From Clostridia bacterium (GTDB taxonomy: Bacteria; Bacillota; Clostridia; Christensenellales; Aristaeellaceae), in assembly GCA_024404275.1 (NCBI GenBank), contig JAKSQG010000015.1:1-20270 (forward strand): a stretch of 20,270 bases of DNA, read 5' to 3'. A model generated the notes under the pieces. It did no database searches, was not told the DNA's origin, and saw nothing but the letters and a program-made list of their open reading frames with translations. Positions 7,170-14,070 of the stretch are shown here, one piece after another; position 1 is the stretch's first letter; each line of letters begins with the position of its first letter. A program made the position numbers and the translations under genes.

Positions 7170-8117
7170 TTAATCGTCAGACGGGCGCAGGCTCAGGCCC
7201 AGCGCCTGCAATTTTTGTTCAACTTCTTCGAGGCTCTTTTTGCCCAGATTGCGAACCTTCATCATATCGTCCTGATTACGCTGCACCAGCTCGCTCACCG
7301 TGTTGATGGCGGCGCGCTTGAGGCAGTTGTAGGCACGCACGGACAAATCCAGCTCCTCGATCGTCATCTCGAGGACCTTGCCCATCTTGTTGTCCTCACT
7401 TGCGGGGGTGCTCACCGTCAGGGTCTGATCGGTCAGACCGACGAACAGCTCCAGCTGGCTGCGAAGGATCTTCGCGGCCATGCTGATCGCCTCGTCCGGC
7501 AACACGGAGCCATTGGTCCACACTTCAAGCGTGAGCTTGTCGTAGTCGGTCACCTGGCCAACGCGTGTATCTTCAACGGTGTAGTTGACCTTGCGCATGG
7601 GAGTGTAGATGGAATCGACCGGGATGACGCCGATGGGCATATTGGCGTTCTTGTTCTTATCGGCAGGAACGTAGCCGCGGCCCATATCAACGGTGATCCA
7701 CAGATGAAGCTTCGCGCCCTCCGCCAGGGTGGCGATGTGCAGATCGGGGTTGATGACCTCGACCTCATCATCCACCATGATATCGGCGGCGGTAACCTCA
7801 CAGGGACCCACAGCATTCAGCTCCAGCGTCTTCATCTGATCGGCGTACATGCGAAGGGAGAGCTCCTTGAAGTTCAGGATCAGCTCCGTCACATCTTCTT
7901 TTACGCCGGGGACGGTTTCGAACTCATGCGGAACGCCTTCAATGCGGATGCTGGTCACTGCCGCACCGGGCAGGGAGTTGAGCAGCACGCGGCGAAGGGC
8001 GTTGCCCAGAGTGTGGCCGAAGCCACGCTCCAGCGGTTCGATAATGAAGCGGCCGTAGGTGTTGTTTTCAGCAACTTCAGCGCACTCAATGCGCGCCTTT
8101 TCAAATTCGGCGATCAC
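7170..8117 (-). CDS. rpoA: DNA-directed RNA polymerase subunit alpha
   Basis: Alpha dimerises to start assembly of RNA polymerase, and its C-terminal domain contacts upstream DNA and activators. The 315 residues show the N-terminal domain with GRFIIEPLERGFGHTLGNALRRVLLNSLPGAAV (22-54), the dimer and beta-contact region, then a short linker and the C-terminal domain with ELDLSVRAYNCLKRAAINTVSEL and NLGKKSLEEVEQKLQALGL. Length is normal for Bacillota. The start is GTG at 8117, with AGGAGG 10 bases upstream; no ATG lies closer. It sits between rpsD and rplQ, the standard alpha-cluster place, so polymerase and ribosome supply are linked on one transcript. Confidence 0.98.
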   Translation of the reverse strand: MIAEFEKARIECAEVAENNTYGRFIIEPLERGFGHTLGNALRRVLLNSLPGAAVTSIRIEGVPHEFETVPGVKEDVTELILNFKELSLRMYADQMKTLELNAVGPCEVTAADIMVDDEVEVINPDLHIATLAEGAKLHLWITVDMGRGYVPADKNKNANMPIGVIPVDSIYTPMRKVNYTVEDTRVGQVTDYDKLTLEVWTNGSVLPDEAISMAAKILRSQLELFVGLTDQTLTVSTPASEDNKMGKVLEMTIEELDLSVRAYNCLKRAAINTVSELVQRNQDDMMKVRNLGKKSLEEVEQKLQALGLSLRPSDD

Positions 8118-8127
8118 TTCGTTCTAC

Positions 8128-8133
8128 CCTCCT
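8128..8133 (-). promoter_or_regulatory. Ribosome binding site for the GTG start of rpoA
   Basis: AGGAGG on the - strand lies 10 bases before GTG 8117 and supports the non-ATG start. Confidence 0.75.
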
Positions 8134-8173
8134 ATTAAAATCACGTCGTTTGGTTAACAGTTGCGACGATCAA

Positions 8174-8770
8174 TTAACGGGAGTAGAATTCAACGATCAT
8201 GTTCTCCTGCAGCTGCAGATCGATATCATCGCGGGCGGGCAGCGCCAGCACCTTACCGGTCAGCTGGGGAGCGTCGAAGTTGAGCCACTTGGGGGTCACG
8301 GCGGTGGTGCCTTCACGCAGGCTCTTGAACATTTCGCTCTCGGTGGAACGCTGGCGCAGAGTGATCACATCGCCAACCTTCACAGAGTAAGAGGGAATGT
8401 CCACCTTCTTGCCGTTGACGCAGATGTGGCCATGGCCAACAACCTGGCGGGCCATGCGGCGGGTCTTGGCCAGGCCAAGGCGATACACCACATTGTCCAG
8501 GCGCAGCTCCAGCAGCTGGAGCATGCACTCACCGGTGATGCCCTTCATGTTGGAAGCCTTCTCAAAATAGTGGCGGAACTGCTTTTCCTGCACACCATAT
8601 ACAAACTTTACCTTCTGCTTCTCCTGCAGCTGGGCGCCGTATTCGGAAACCTTCTTACGGCGGTTGCCGCCGGGATTGCGGGTGGATTTTTTATTGCCAT
8701 AGCCCATGACGGCCGGGGAGATATCAAAAGCCCGGCACTTCTTGGCGATAGGCTGCTTGTTGACTGCCAT
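8174..8770 (-). CDS. rpsD: 30S ribosomal protein S4
   Basis: S4 is a primary 16S rRNA binder that starts assembly of the small subunit body, and in several bacteria it represses its own operon. The 198 residues carry the S4 RNA-binding domain at about 90-150 (LELRLDNVVYRLGLAKTRRMARQVVGHGHICVNGKKVDIPSYSV) and end NMIVEFYSR. The N-terminal part has one cysteine (AKKCRAF) instead of the four of the zinc form, so this is the zinc-free type. ATG at 8770 is chosen because MAVNKQPIAKK starts there with AAGGAGG upstream; the frame runs on to 8821 without a site. It follows rpsK by 20 bases and precedes rpoA by 56. Confidence 0.97.
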   Translation of the reverse strand: MAVNKQPIAKKCRAFDISPAVMGYGNKKSTRNPGGNRRKKVSEYGAQLQEKQKVKFVYGVQEKQFRHYFEKASNMKGITGECMLQLLELRLDNVVYRLGLAKTRRMARQVVGHGHICVNGKKVDIPSYSVKVGDVITLRQRSTESEMFKSLREGTTAVTPKWLNFDAPQLTGKVLALPARDDIDLQLQENMIVEFYSR

Positions 8771-8790
8771 GTTATTTCGTCCTCCTTCAA

Positions 8791-9198
8791 TTACACGCGA
8801 CGACGCTTGGGCGGACGGCAACCGTTATGCGGAATAGGCGTCACGTCCTTGATCATGGTGATCTCCAGGCCGGCAGCCTGCAGCGCACGAATCGCGGATT
8901 CACGGCCGGAACCGGGGCCCTTGACGAAAACATCCACCGACTTGAGGCCAAACTCGGTGCTGGCCTTGGCGGCAGCCTCGGCGGCCATCTGAGCGGCAAA
9001 GGGAGTGCTCTTCTTGTTGCCGCGGAAGCCCATGCCACCGGCGGAAGACCAGGAAAGAGCGTTACCATTCATATCGGTGATGGTCACAATGGTATTGTTG
9101 AAGGAAGAACTGATGTGCGCCACGCCGCGCTCAACGATTTTCTTTTCACGGCGCTTGCGAACAATCTTCTTCGCTTTGGGTTGAGCTTTGGGTGCCAT
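8791..9198 (-). CDS. rpsK: 30S ribosomal protein S11
   Basis: S11 forms part of the platform of the small subunit near the mRNA exit. The 135 residues show HISSSFNNTIVTITDMNGNALSWSSAGGMGFRGNKKSTPFAAQ and the C-terminal DVTPIPHNGCRPPKRRRV, both diagnostic. The N-terminus is basic (APKAQPKAKKIVRKRREKK), slightly long as in many Bacillota. GGAGG lies 8 bases before the ATG. It sits between rpsM (45 bases upstream) and rpsD. Confidence 0.98.
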   Translation of the reverse strand: MAPKAQPKAKKIVRKRREKKIVERGVAHISSSFNNTIVTITDMNGNALSWSSAGGMGFRGNKKSTPFAAQMAAEAAAKASTEFGLKSVDVFVKGPGSGRESAIRALQAAGLEITMIKDVTPIPHNGCRPPKRRRV

Positions 9199-9243
9199 TT
9201 ATAATCCCTCCACGCCCCGTTAATGGGGCATCATCAATTCAGC

Positions 9244-9621
9244 TTACTTGGTAGCCTTTTTCTTGCCAGCAACCTGCTTCTTGGGACCCTTGCGGGTACG
9301 AGCATTCTGCTTGGTATTCTGGCCGCGGACAGGCAGGCCACGACGATGACGCACACCGCGATAGCTGCCGATTTCCATAAGGCGCTTGATATTGAGCGAA
9401 ACATCGCGGCGCAGGTCACCTTCGACCTTCACGTTATGCTCGATGTAATCGCGCAGTTTGCTGATTTCGTTCTCGGAGAGATCCTTAACGCGGGTATCCG
9501 GATTGATGCCGGTCTCAGCAATGATCTGCTGGGAAGTGGTCAGACCGATACCGTAGATATAGGTCAGGCCGATTTCCACGCGCTTCTCTCTGGGCAGGTC
9601 TACGCCCGCAATACGTGCCAT
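9244..9621 (-). CDS. rpsM: 30S ribosomal protein S13
   Basis: S13 sits in the head of the small subunit and touches tRNA and the L5 bridge. The 125 residues begin MARIAGVDLPREKRVEIGLTYIYGIG (helix-two-turns-helix domain) and contain SYRGVRHRRGLPVRGQNTKQNARTRKGPKK, the conserved C-terminal extension with a Lys-rich tail. The ribosome site GGAGG is 11 bases from the ATG. Upstream lies an unusually long 196-base gap to rpmJ with several hairpins, making rpsM the first gene behind a possible leader RNA, in the same position as the S4-bound alpha-operon leader of Escherichia coli. Confidence 0.98.
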   Translation of the reverse strand: MARIAGVDLPREKRVEIGLTYIYGIGLTTSQQIIAETGINPDTRVKDLSENEISKLRDYIEHNVKVEGDLRRDVSLNIKRLMEIGSYRGVRHRRGLPVRGQNTKQNARTRKGPKKQVAGKKKATK

Positions 9622-9647
9622 GTTTGGTTACACCTCCAAATGTGTTC

Positions 9648-9809
9648 GGTTGTTACAACCGTGGGACCGGGTGGGAAAGACCCCGGAAGTGTATGGTTAC
9701 TGCCAATGGTCCCTCCGGGCTTGACCCTTCGGGCAGCCGCCCACGGCAGACAGCCATCATTAAGAATGCTGCCGAATGAATCGGCATGTAAGGGAAATCA
9801 GTTTTCCCT
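9648..9809 (-). other. Structured intergenic region upstream of rpsM (possible leader RNA or repeat)
   Basis: The 196-base gap between rpmJ and rpsM holds several inverted repeats. They are AGGGAAA/TTTCCCT (9791-9797 with 9803-9809), TGCCGA/TCGGCA (9770-9775 with 9781-9786), CCGGG/CCCGG (9667-9671 with 9682-9686), GGTTG/CAACC (9648-9652 with 9656-9660), and an alternative long pairing GGGACC/GGTCCC (9663-9668 with 9708-9713) that competes with the CCGGG stem. No T-run follows any of them, so they are not simple terminators, and I see no sigma-A promoter. Either an r-protein-bound leader or a hairpin-rich dispersed repeat would fit; the sequence alone does not decide. Confidence 0.5.
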
Positions 9810-9817
9810 GTGAAAGG

Positions 9818-9931
9818 TTAACCCTGCTTCTGCTTGTGCTTGGGATTCTCGCAGATGACCATGACATGGCCCTTGCGCTTGATAATCTTGCACTTTTCAC
9901 AGATGGGCTTAACCGACGGACGAACCTTCAT
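9818..9931 (-). CDS. rpmJ: 50S ribosomal protein L36 (zinc form)
   Basis: This 37-residue protein reads MKVRPSVKPICEKCKIIKRK followed by GHVMVICENPKHKQKQG. It is the smallest large-subunit protein and binds 23S rRNA near the GTPase-associated side. Cys11, Cys14, Cys27 and His32 form the zinc ribbon of the C+ type. GGAGG precedes the ATG by about 8 bases. It lies between infA (49 bases upstream) and the long structured gap ahead of rpsM, its usual place in the cluster. Confidence 0.97.
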   Translation of the reverse strand: MKVRPSVKPICEKCKIIKRKGHVMVICENPKHKQKQG

Positions 9932-9980
9932 TGGGAAATCCTCCTTGATCTGTGGTGCCGGGGCACCTGAGTACTGGTAA

Positions 9981-10202
9981 TTAGGCCTTGCTGCGCCAGG
10001 TGATGCGTCCCTTCGTAAGATCGTAGGGAGAGAGCTCCACCTTAACCTTGTCGCCGGGATAGATGCGGATGAAATTCATGCGCATTTTACCGGAGATGTG
10101 CGCCATGATTCTGTGGCCGTTGGGCAGTTCAACAGAAAACACGGCATTGGGCAGCGCTTCGATGATTTTGCCTTCCAATTCGATGACGTCTTCCTTAGAC
10201 AA
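9981..10202 (-). CDS. infA: Translation initiation factor IF-1
   Basis: IF-1 binds the A site of the small subunit during initiation. The 73 residues form one S1/OB domain: SKEDVIELEGKIIEALPNAVFSVELPNGHRIMAHISGKMRMNFIRIYPGDKVKVELSPYDLTKGRITWR, with normal family length. The start codon is TTG at 10202, with AAGGAGGG 9 bases upstream, and no ATG or GTG fits the known N-terminus. It follows the KOW gene, which also starts with TTG, by 56 bases. Confidence 0.97.
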   Translation of the reverse strand: MSKEDVIELEGKIIEALPNAVFSVELPNGHRIMAHISGKMRMNFIRIYPGDKVKVELSPYDLTKGRITWRSKA

Positions 10203-10211
10203 AGCGGTGAA

Positions 10212-10219
10212 CCCTCCTT
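10212..10219 (-). promoter_or_regulatory. Ribosome binding site for the TTG start of infA
   Basis: AAGGAGGG on the - strand, 9 bases before TTG 10202. It supports a non-ATG start for this essential factor. Confidence 0.75.
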
Positions 10220-10258
10220 GATATGCTCAGTCGCATTTCACCTTTGCTTCTCCGCGCT

Positions 10259-10567
10259 TTATTCGGGAAGATGAGCCGCCGGCATACCGGGCGCAGCCTC
10301 GCCCGGCCGGAAGGGCTTGAGGACCTTTCGCAGGTCCGCGTCCTTCAGGCGGTTCACAGCATAAAGCGAGAGGATTTCGGGCGCCTCATGCGGCGTCGCG
10401 CGCAGATGCTTGATCTTTTTGCGTTTCGGCTTTTCAAGCTTTCGCATCTTGCCGTCGCAAATCAGAACGTATTCTGCGTCCACTACATATAATACCACAA
10501 AAGGGTACCCTTTGTCACGCCCTTTTTTGGAAAAAACAACATTTCCTGCACGAATTTCTGCGTTCAA
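10259..10567 (-). CDS. KOW-domain RNA-binding protein
   Basis: The 102-residue basic protein begins with a KOW-like module, AEIRAGNVVFSKKGRDKGYPFVVLYVVDAEYVLICDGKMRKLEKPKRKK (about 3-53). Such genes are regularly found between map and infA in Clostridia and are called KOW or L14e-like RNA-binding proteins; the exact role is not known to me, but a ribosome- or rRNA-associated job fits the place. The C-terminal half is less conserved (ILSLYAVNRLKDADLRKVLKPF, then a Pro/Ala-rich tail). It starts with TTG at 10567, overlapping the map stop in ATTTGA, and its ribosome site AAAGGAG lies inside the end of map, so translation is probably coupled. Confidence 0.88.
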   Translation of the reverse strand: MNAEIRAGNVVFSKKGRDKGYPFVVLYVVDAEYVLICDGKMRKLEKPKRKKIKHLRATPHEAPEILSLYAVNRLKDADLRKVLKPFRPGEAAPGMPAAHLPE

Positions 10568-11355
10568 ATGTTATTTTCTCCTTTCACAGCCTCCGGCCAG
10601 GCAAAGCCGGGGTAGGTCAGAAGCTCCGGAAGGCCCTGAGTGACCACAATGGTATGCTCATAGTGGGCCGCGGGCTTATGATCATTGGTCACGCAGGTCC
10701 AGCCGTCACGCAGCTGATGCACCTGCCAATGGCCGCGGGCGATCATGGGTTCGATGCAGATGGTCATGCCGCGGCGCAGACGCACACCGTGTCCGGCCAT
10801 GCCGAAGTTGGGCACAGCGGGGTCCTCATGCATGTCCTTGCCGATGCCGTGGCCGGTCAGGTCACGGATGACGCCATAGTTGTGGCTTTCCGCCAACTGC
10901 TGCACCGCGGAGCTGATATCGCCGATGCGGTTGCCATCCAGCGCCATGCGAGCGCCCGTAAAGAAGCACTCCTCCGTGACGCGGATCAGCTCTTCATCCT
11001 CCGGCTTGATCTTGCCAAGACCCTTTGTAAAGGCGCTGTCCGCCATCCAGCCGTCCAGCGACAGCACCGTATCGATGCTGACGATATCGCCTTCCTCCAT
11101 GGTAACATGCTTGGAAGGGATGCCGTGCACCACCTCATCGTTGATGGAGATGCACAGGGTGGCGGGAAAGCCTTCATAGCCCAGGCAACAGGGCACTGCC
11201 TTGTTGCGGCGCATCAGGTCATAGGCAAAATGATCCAGATCCCACGTCGTCATGCCGGGGGCCATTTCCTCGCGGATCTGCTGCAGGATGTCATAGAGCA
11301 GATGACCGGCAGAGCGCATTTTGCCCAGCTGGACATCGTTTTTAATGCTGATCAT
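10564..11355 (-). CDS. map: Methionine aminopeptidase, type I
   Basis: This metalloenzyme removes the first methionine from new proteins in the cytoplasm. The 263 residues have the pita-bread fold signature and all five metal ligands: Asp95 (SIDTVL), Asp106 (MADSAFT), His169 (GHGIGKDMHEDP), Glu202 (IEPM) and Glu233 (YEHTIVV), plus the substrate-site His77 (VVHGIPS). There is no N-terminal zinc or SH3 extension, so it is the plain type Ia. The C-terminal end runs about 10 residues past the usual core. It starts 2 bases after the adk stop, so the pair is probably translated together, and its TGA stop overlaps the KOW start by 4 bases. Confidence 0.97.
   Translation of the reverse strand: MISIKNDVQLGKMRSAGHLLYDILQQIREEMAPGMTTWDLDHFAYDLMRRNKAVPCCLGYEGFPATLCISINDEVVHGIPSKHVTMEEGDIVSIDTVLSLDGWMADSAFTKGLGKIKPEDEELIRVTEECFFTGARMALDGNRIGDISSAVQQLAESHNYGVIRDLTGHGIGKDMHEDPAVPNFGMAGHGVRLRRGMTICIEPMIARGHWQVHQLRDGWTCVTNDHKPAAHYEHTIVVTQGLPELLTYPGFAWPEAVKGENNI
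10578..10584 (-). promoter_or_regulatory. Ribosome binding site for the TTG start of the KOW gene, inside map
   Basis: AAAGGAG on the - strand, 10 bases before TTG 10567 and within the last codons of map. It fits translational coupling of map and the KOW gene. Confidence 0.7.
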
Positions 11356-11357
11356 TT

Positions 11358-11981
11358 TCAGTCCATCTTGAGGGCGGTCAGAACCGCCTTGTAGTTTTCA
11401 TCCACCGTGCCGGTGCAGTCGGCAGTAACCAGCACACCCTTGCCCGCATAGTAATCGATGAGGGGGGCGGTCTTCTCGGCATACACGTTCAGACGGTTCT
11501 TGACGGTCTCGGGCTTGTCATCATCACGCTGATACAGCTCGCCGCCGCAAGCGGGGCAGGCATTGTCCTTCAGCATGGAGATGTGATAGGTGCCGCCGCA
11601 CTTGGCGCACACACGGCGGCCGCCCAGACGGCTGATGATCACCTCATCGGGCACGGCAATGTTGAGCGCGACATCGATCTGAGCGATCTTGTCCAGCTCT
11701 TCCGCCTGCTTGACGGTGCGGGGGAAGCCGTCCAGAATGTAGCCGTTCTGGCAATCCGCCTCGGCCAGACGTTCCTTGACCATGGCAATGACGACCTCAT
11801 CGGGCACCAGATCACCGCGGTCCATATATTCCTTGGCCTTCATGCCGGTGGGCGTCTGCTCACGGATGGCACGGCGGAACATATCGCCGGTGGAAATCTG
11901 GGGGATCCCCTTGTCGTTCATCAGACGCTGAGCCTGGGTACCCTTGCCTGCGCCGGGAGCACCGAGAAATACGATATTCAT
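11358..11981 (-). CDS. adk: Adenylate kinase with zinc-binding LID
   Basis: Adenylate kinase interconverts ATP + AMP and 2 ADP. The 207 residues start with the P-loop GAPGAGKGT (7-15), followed by the AMP site STGDMFRRAI (30-39) and DGFPRT (84-89). The LID carries Cys125, Cys128, Cys142 and Cys145 (CAKC ... CPAC), a structural zinc site common in Gram-positive enzymes. ATG at 11981 is chosen since the P-loop follows at the usual distance and AGGAGAG is 7 bases upstream; the frame is open to 12077 without support. A 153-base gap with a terminator-like hairpin lies between it and secY, while map follows after 2 bases. Confidence 0.97.
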   Translation of the reverse strand: MNIVFLGAPGAGKGTQAQRLMNDKGIPQISTGDMFRRAIREQTPTGMKAKEYMDRGDLVPDEVVIAMVKERLAEADCQNGYILDGFPRTVKQAEELDKIAQIDVALNIAVPDEVIISRLGGRRVCAKCGGTYHISMLKDNACPACGGELYQRDDDKPETVKNRLNVYAEKTAPLIDYYAGKGVLVTADCTGTVDENYKAVLTALKMD

Positions 11982-12070
11982 TGATCTTCTCTCCTGTGTG
12001 GTAGGTTGACCGATGGCCCTGCGGCCTCGGAAGGAATGTGAAAAATGGGGGTCTCTTTGAATGCCACAAA

Positions 12071-12102
12071 ATCCCATTCCGTTTTTGACGACGGAATGGG
12101 AT
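12071..12102 (-). terminator. Terminator-like hairpin in the secY-adk gap
   Basis: ATCCCATTCCGT (12071-12082) pairs perfectly over 12 bases with ACGGAATGGGAT (12091-12102), with an 8-base loop. On the - strand it comes 32 bases after the secY stop and is followed by TTTGTGGC, a short U-tract. No clear sigma-A promoter is seen before adk. It probably gives partial termination inside the operon. Confidence 0.7.
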
Positions 12103-12134
12103 GTTTGCAGTTTTGTTTCAGCGCCCTTTAAGGA

Positions 12135-13418
12135 TTAAAGGAAACCCTTGTAGTGACGCATGACCAGCTGGGCTTCCACCTGACGGACAGTCTCGATGGC
12201 GACACTCACAGCGATCAGGATGGAAGACGCGGCAAAGGGAATCTGCACGTGGTTCCAAACAGACAGCAGAGTGGGCACAGTGGCCAGAACGGCCAGGAAG
12301 AGACCGGCGAACAGGGTCAGACGGTTGGAAGTACGGGTGAGGTAATCCACCGTGTTCTTGCCCGGACGGATGCCGCGGATGTTGCCGCCCTGCTTCTGCA
12401 GGTTATCGGCGATGTCACGCGGGTTGAAGGTGATGCTGGTGTAGAAGTAAGAGAAGGCGACGATCAGCAGAGCGCAAACCAGCATGTACCAGAAAGAAGT
12501 CTGGCCCATGTAGCGAGCCCACCACTGATAGACACCGCTCTGGGCGCCGAACATGGCGAAGATCGTGCTCGGGAAGCTCAGGAAGGAGTAGGCGAAGATC
12601 AGGGGCAGAACGCCGACGGCGATGACCTTGAGCGGGATATGGGTGCTCTGGCCGCCGTAGATCTTGCGGTTGACAACCTTCTTGGCATACTGAACCGGAA
12701 TACGGCGCTCGCCGCAGTCAACGAAAGTAACCAGGGTCGTGATGACCAGCAGGCTGATGACGATGACCAGGAACTGCCAGAAGTTGGCGCCATAGTTGGT
12801 GATACCAACAGCGTCGGTGAAGGCAGTCAGGATGCCGTTAAACAGGTTGGAGATGATACCGGCGAAGATCAGCAGAGAAACGCCGTTGCCGATACCCTTC
12901 TTGGTGATGCGCTCGCCGATCCACATGGCCAGGGCAGTACCGCCGGCCATGATGATACCGATGGAGACATAACCGAAGAAGTTCTGATAAGCAGGGAGCA
13001 CGACCTGGTAGGTGCGCTGCAGACCGGCAATGATGCCGATGGCCTGCAGGGCAGCCAGACCGACGGTCATGTAACGGGTGATGCGGTTGATCTTGCGGCG
13101 GCCTTCTTCGCCACCCTCCTTCTGGAGACGCTCCAGGGAGGGAATGGCAACGGCCAGCAGCTGCATAATAATGCTGGAGTTGATGTAGGGGGTGATACCC
13201 ATGGCCATGACAGTCATCTGGCTGAAGGTATTACCGGTCATCATGTTGAGCAGACCGAGCATATCATACTGCGCGGCAGCCTGAGACACGGAGCTGGCGT
13301 CCACGCCGGGCACCGGAATGACACCGACCAGGCGGAACAGCACCAGCATAAGGAAAGTGTAGACCAGCTTTTTGCGCAGATCCTCGACCTTCCATGCGTT
13401 ACGCAGCGTATCCCACAT
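12135..13418 (-). CDS. secY: Protein translocase subunit SecY
   Basis: SecY is the channel of the SecYEG translocon in the cytoplasmic membrane. The 427 residues have ten hydrophobic segments. Signature stretches are LVGVIPVPGVDAS (plug-region start, ~31-43), GITPYINSSIIMQLL (~74-88), the conserved cytoplasmic GERRIPVQYAKK (~236-247) and GIRPGKNTVDYL. The C-terminus is short (VMRHYKGFL), normal for Bacillota. One base separates it from the rplO stop, as expected for spc-operon coupling. Downstream is a hairpin before adk. Confidence 0.98.
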   Translation of the reverse strand: MWDTLRNAWKVEDLRKKLVYTFLMLVLFRLVGVIPVPGVDASSVSQAAAQYDMLGLLNMMTGNTFSQMTVMAMGITPYINSSIIMQLLAVAIPSLERLQKEGGEEGRRKINRITRYMTVGLAALQAIGIIAGLQRTYQVVLPAYQNFFGYVSIGIIMAGGTALAMWIGERITKKGIGNGVSLLIFAGIISNLFNGILTAFTDAVGITNYGANFWQFLVIVISLLVITTLVTFVDCGERRIPVQYAKKVVNRKIYGGQSTHIPLKVIAVGVLPLIFAYSFLSFPSTIFAMFGAQSGVYQWWARYMGQTSFWYMLVCALLIVAFSYFYTSITFNPRDIADNLQKQGGNIRGIRPGKNTVDYLTRTSNRLTLFAGLFLAVLATVPTLLSVWNHVQIPFAASSILIAVSVAIETVRQVEAQLVMRHYKGFL

Positions 13419-13419
13419 G

Positions 13420-13860
13420 TCAGATCACCTCGGCTTTCCCGCCGACCGCCTCGATCTTCTCCTTCGCGGAAGCAGTGACCTTGGTCACCTGCACGGTGAG
13501 CTTCTTGGTCAGCTCGCCGCCGCCGAGAATTTTGACGCCGTCCTTGACACCCTTGACCAGACCGGCTTCCTTGAGCAGGGCAACCGTCACGACGGTGTCG
13601 TTCTCAAAGATCTCCAGGCTGCCAACGTTCACGGTGGCGTATTCCTTGGCATAAATGTTGGTAAAGCCGCGCTTGGGCAGACGGCGGGTCAGAGGCATCT
13701 GGCCGCCCTCAAATCCCGGACGCTTGCCGCCGCCGGAGCGGGCTTTGGCGCCCTTGTGGCCTTTACCGGAGGTCTTGCCAAGACCGGATCCTACGCCTCG
13801 ACCGAGGCGCTTCGGAGCAGTCGTAGAGCCGATAGCCGGCTGCAACTCGTGCAAATTCAT
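13420..13860 (-). CDS. rplO: 50S ribosomal protein L15
   Basis: L15 is a late assembly protein of the large subunit. The 146 residues begin MNLHELQPAIGSTTAPKRLGRGVGSGLGKTSGKGHKGAKARSGG, the classic Gly/Arg/Lys-rich N-terminal arm, followed by FEGGQMPLTRRLPKRGFTN and the globular C-terminal part. AAGGAGG precedes the ATG. It lies 13 bases after rpmD and 1 base before secY. Confidence 0.98.
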   Translation of the reverse strand: MNLHELQPAIGSTTAPKRLGRGVGSGLGKTSGKGHKGAKARSGGGKRPGFEGGQMPLTRRLPKRGFTNIYAKEYATVNVGSLEIFENDTVVTVALLKEAGLVKGVKDGVKILGGGELTKKLTVQVTKVTASAKEKIEAVGGKAEVI

Positions 13861-13873
13861 GAGGGTGGCCTCC

Positions 13874-14056
13874 TTATTCGTTGATTTCTTCGACCTTGAC
13901 CATGTGCTTCACAACGAAGATCTGGCCGCGGACACAAGCGTTATCGTTGTGCACGACGGTCTGACCCACCTTGCGCAGGCCCAGGGCCTTGACGGTGTCG
14001 ATGTGCTTCTGCAGGCAGGCAATGGGGGACTTAACGAGCGTAATCTTCAGCTTCAT
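13874..14056 (-). CDS. rpmD: 50S ribosomal protein L30
   Basis: The 60-residue product starts MKLKITLVKSPIACLQKHID and continues TVKALGLRKVGQTVVHND, the full L30 fold (beta-alpha-beta with the conserved LGLRK). The ATG at 14056 gives normal length with an AGGAGG site; the frame stays open further upstream, but that part reads over rpsE in another frame. It sits between rpsE and rplO, its usual place. Confidence 0.97.
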   Translation of the reverse strand: MKLKITLVKSPIACLQKHIDTVKALGLRKVGQTVVHNDNACVRGQIFVVKHMVKVEEINE

Positions 14057-14070
14057 TTTACAGTCCCTCC

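Noticed and set aside
6960..8138. 392-codon open frame on + opposite rplQ and rpoA
   Set aside because: Antisense to two certain genes; no start signal or recognisable domain.
9653..9787. 44-codon open frame on - in the rpmJ-rpsM gap
   Set aside because: No ribosome site precedes its ATG, and it overlaps the hairpins. It is better seen as a side effect of the structured region, though noted in case the region is a repeat that is often annotated as a small protein.
12153..13478. 441-codon open frame on + opposite secY
   Set aside because: Antisense to secY, with an Asp/Gln/His-rich translation without domains; shadow of the codon pattern.
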